Positions 8,399 through 8,720 of a stretch of 8,720 nucleotides of DNA are shown here, in pieces. The notes beneath the pieces were generated by a model. The model was given only the letters and a program-made list of their open reading frames with translations, was not told the DNA's origin and did no database searches. Source of the stretch: JBOGTC01 sp050692055 (GTDB taxonomy: Bacteria > Chloroflexota > Limnocylindria > QHBO01); the NCBI GenBank assembly GCA_050692055.1, contig JBOGTC010000011.1, forward strand, positions 1-8,720. The letters are read 5' to 3'. The position numbers and the translations under genes were made by a program. Each line of letters begins with the position of its first letter. The first letter of the stretch is position 1.

Positions 8399-8720
8399 TC
8401 AAGCCTCGCCCAGAGAAAGCTCGGGCAACGGGATCGGCTCGGCGGGATGCAGCGCCGGCTCTACGATCCGCATGCCGTACCAGGCGACGTCGTGCCAGGC
8501 GCCGAACTTCCAACCCACGCGCTCGTAGACGCCCACCAGCCGCATGCCGATCCGCTCGTGGAGCGCGACGCTCCCGGGATTCGGCAGGGCAATCCCCGCG
8601 TACAGGTTGACGAAGCCCTGGCGACGCAGCGTGGGCAGCAGCTCGTCATAGAGCAGGCGACCGACGCCGCGCCCGGTGAATCCATCGGCGACATAGACCG
8701 AGATGTCGACCGACCAGCGG
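8399..8720 (-). CDS. GNAT N-acetyltransferase, phosphinothricin acetyltransferase-like (5' end outside window)
   Basis: On the minus strand an open frame runs from 8719 to the stop at 8399-8401 without a start codon, giving 106 residues: the C-terminal part of a protein whose start lies beyond the window. Known members transfer acetyl from acetyl-CoA to an amino group, for example phosphinothricin, methionine sulfone or related amino acids. Seen: the beta4 strand V-D-I-S-V-Y-V, the acetyl-CoA loop T-G-R-G-V-G-R-L-L-Y (Thr where Arg or Gln is common), then I-A-L-P-N-P-G-S-V-A-L-H-E and G-W-K-F-G-A-W-H-D-V-A-W-Y. The L-P-N-x-x-S-x-x-L-H-E and G-x-W-H-D-V patterns are typical of the Bar/PAT/YncA subfamily. 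A proline-rich tail follows. The true substrate cannot be told, and many such genes are chromosomal detoxification enzymes with no herbicide link. It is convergent with the SLH gene. Confidence 0.9.
   Translation of the reverse strand, partial: RWSVDISVYVADGFTGRGVGRLLYDELLPTLRRQGFVNLYAGIALPNPGSVALHERIGMRLVGVYERVGWKFGAWHDVAWYGMRIVEPALHPAEPIPLPELSLGEA

Noticed and set aside
8461..8694. 77-residue minus-strand frame beginning with ATG at the right edge
   Set aside because: It is out of frame with the acetyltransferase frame (stop at 8399-8401), which contains clear GNAT motifs and simply lacks its start in this window.

Overview
This is a GC-rich (about two-thirds G+C by eye) bacterial chromosomal window with dense, mostly co-directional genes and short spacers. 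It looks like an ordinary housekeeping region and not a mobile island: I see no transposase, integrase, phage gene, CRISPR array, tRNA or rRNA. The host is a bacterium with a membrane H+-pyrophosphatase, a class I (archaeal-type) lysyl-tRNA synthetase and an exported protein with one S-layer-homology (SLH) motif of the paired-cysteine style. That combination fits a high-GC Chloroflexota lineage best, with a deep actinobacterial lineage as the alternative. This placement is inference from gene content, not a marker-gene result.

Layout, left to right. (1) 1-651 (+): the C-terminal part of a beta-propeller (TolB/PD40-like) protein that begins before the window. (2) 652-821: a hairpin-forming tandem repeat, an extended -10 promoter candidate and the hppA leader. 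(3) 822-3900 (+): hppA, a K+-independent membrane H+-pyrophosphatase, and uppP (bacA), undecaprenyl-diphosphatase, 4 nt apart. (4) 3901-4167: a very good sigma70-type promoter (TTGACT-17-TACAAT) and a leader of about 215 nt with an 11-nt direct repeat and several possible stems. (5) 4168-7529 (+): greA, class I lysS (TTG start, 9 nt after greA) and serS (GTG start in a 4-nt GTGA overlap with lysS). (6) 7614-8327 (+): a small exported single-SLH protein with an unrecognised beta-rich C-terminal region. (7) 8399-8720 (-): the C-terminal two-thirds of a phosphinothricin-acetyltransferase-like GNAT enzyme, convergent with the SLH gene and running off the window.

How they work together. GreA rescues backtracked RNA polymerase while LysRS and SerRS charge tRNAs, so the second operon is a transcription/translation unit. 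In the first operon the pump removes pyrophosphate made by biosynthesis (including tRNA charging and undecaprenyl-PP synthesis) and stores the energy as a proton gradient. UppP dephosphorylates undecaprenyl-PP to the carrier lipid for cell-wall synthesis. Linking the two in one transcript is biochemically sensible, but that reading is inference.

I found no undescribed multi-gene system. The items most worth a second look are the SLH protein's C-terminal domain, the long greA leader, the 9-mer shared by the two operon promoters, and the class I LysRS within a greA-lysS-serS operon.
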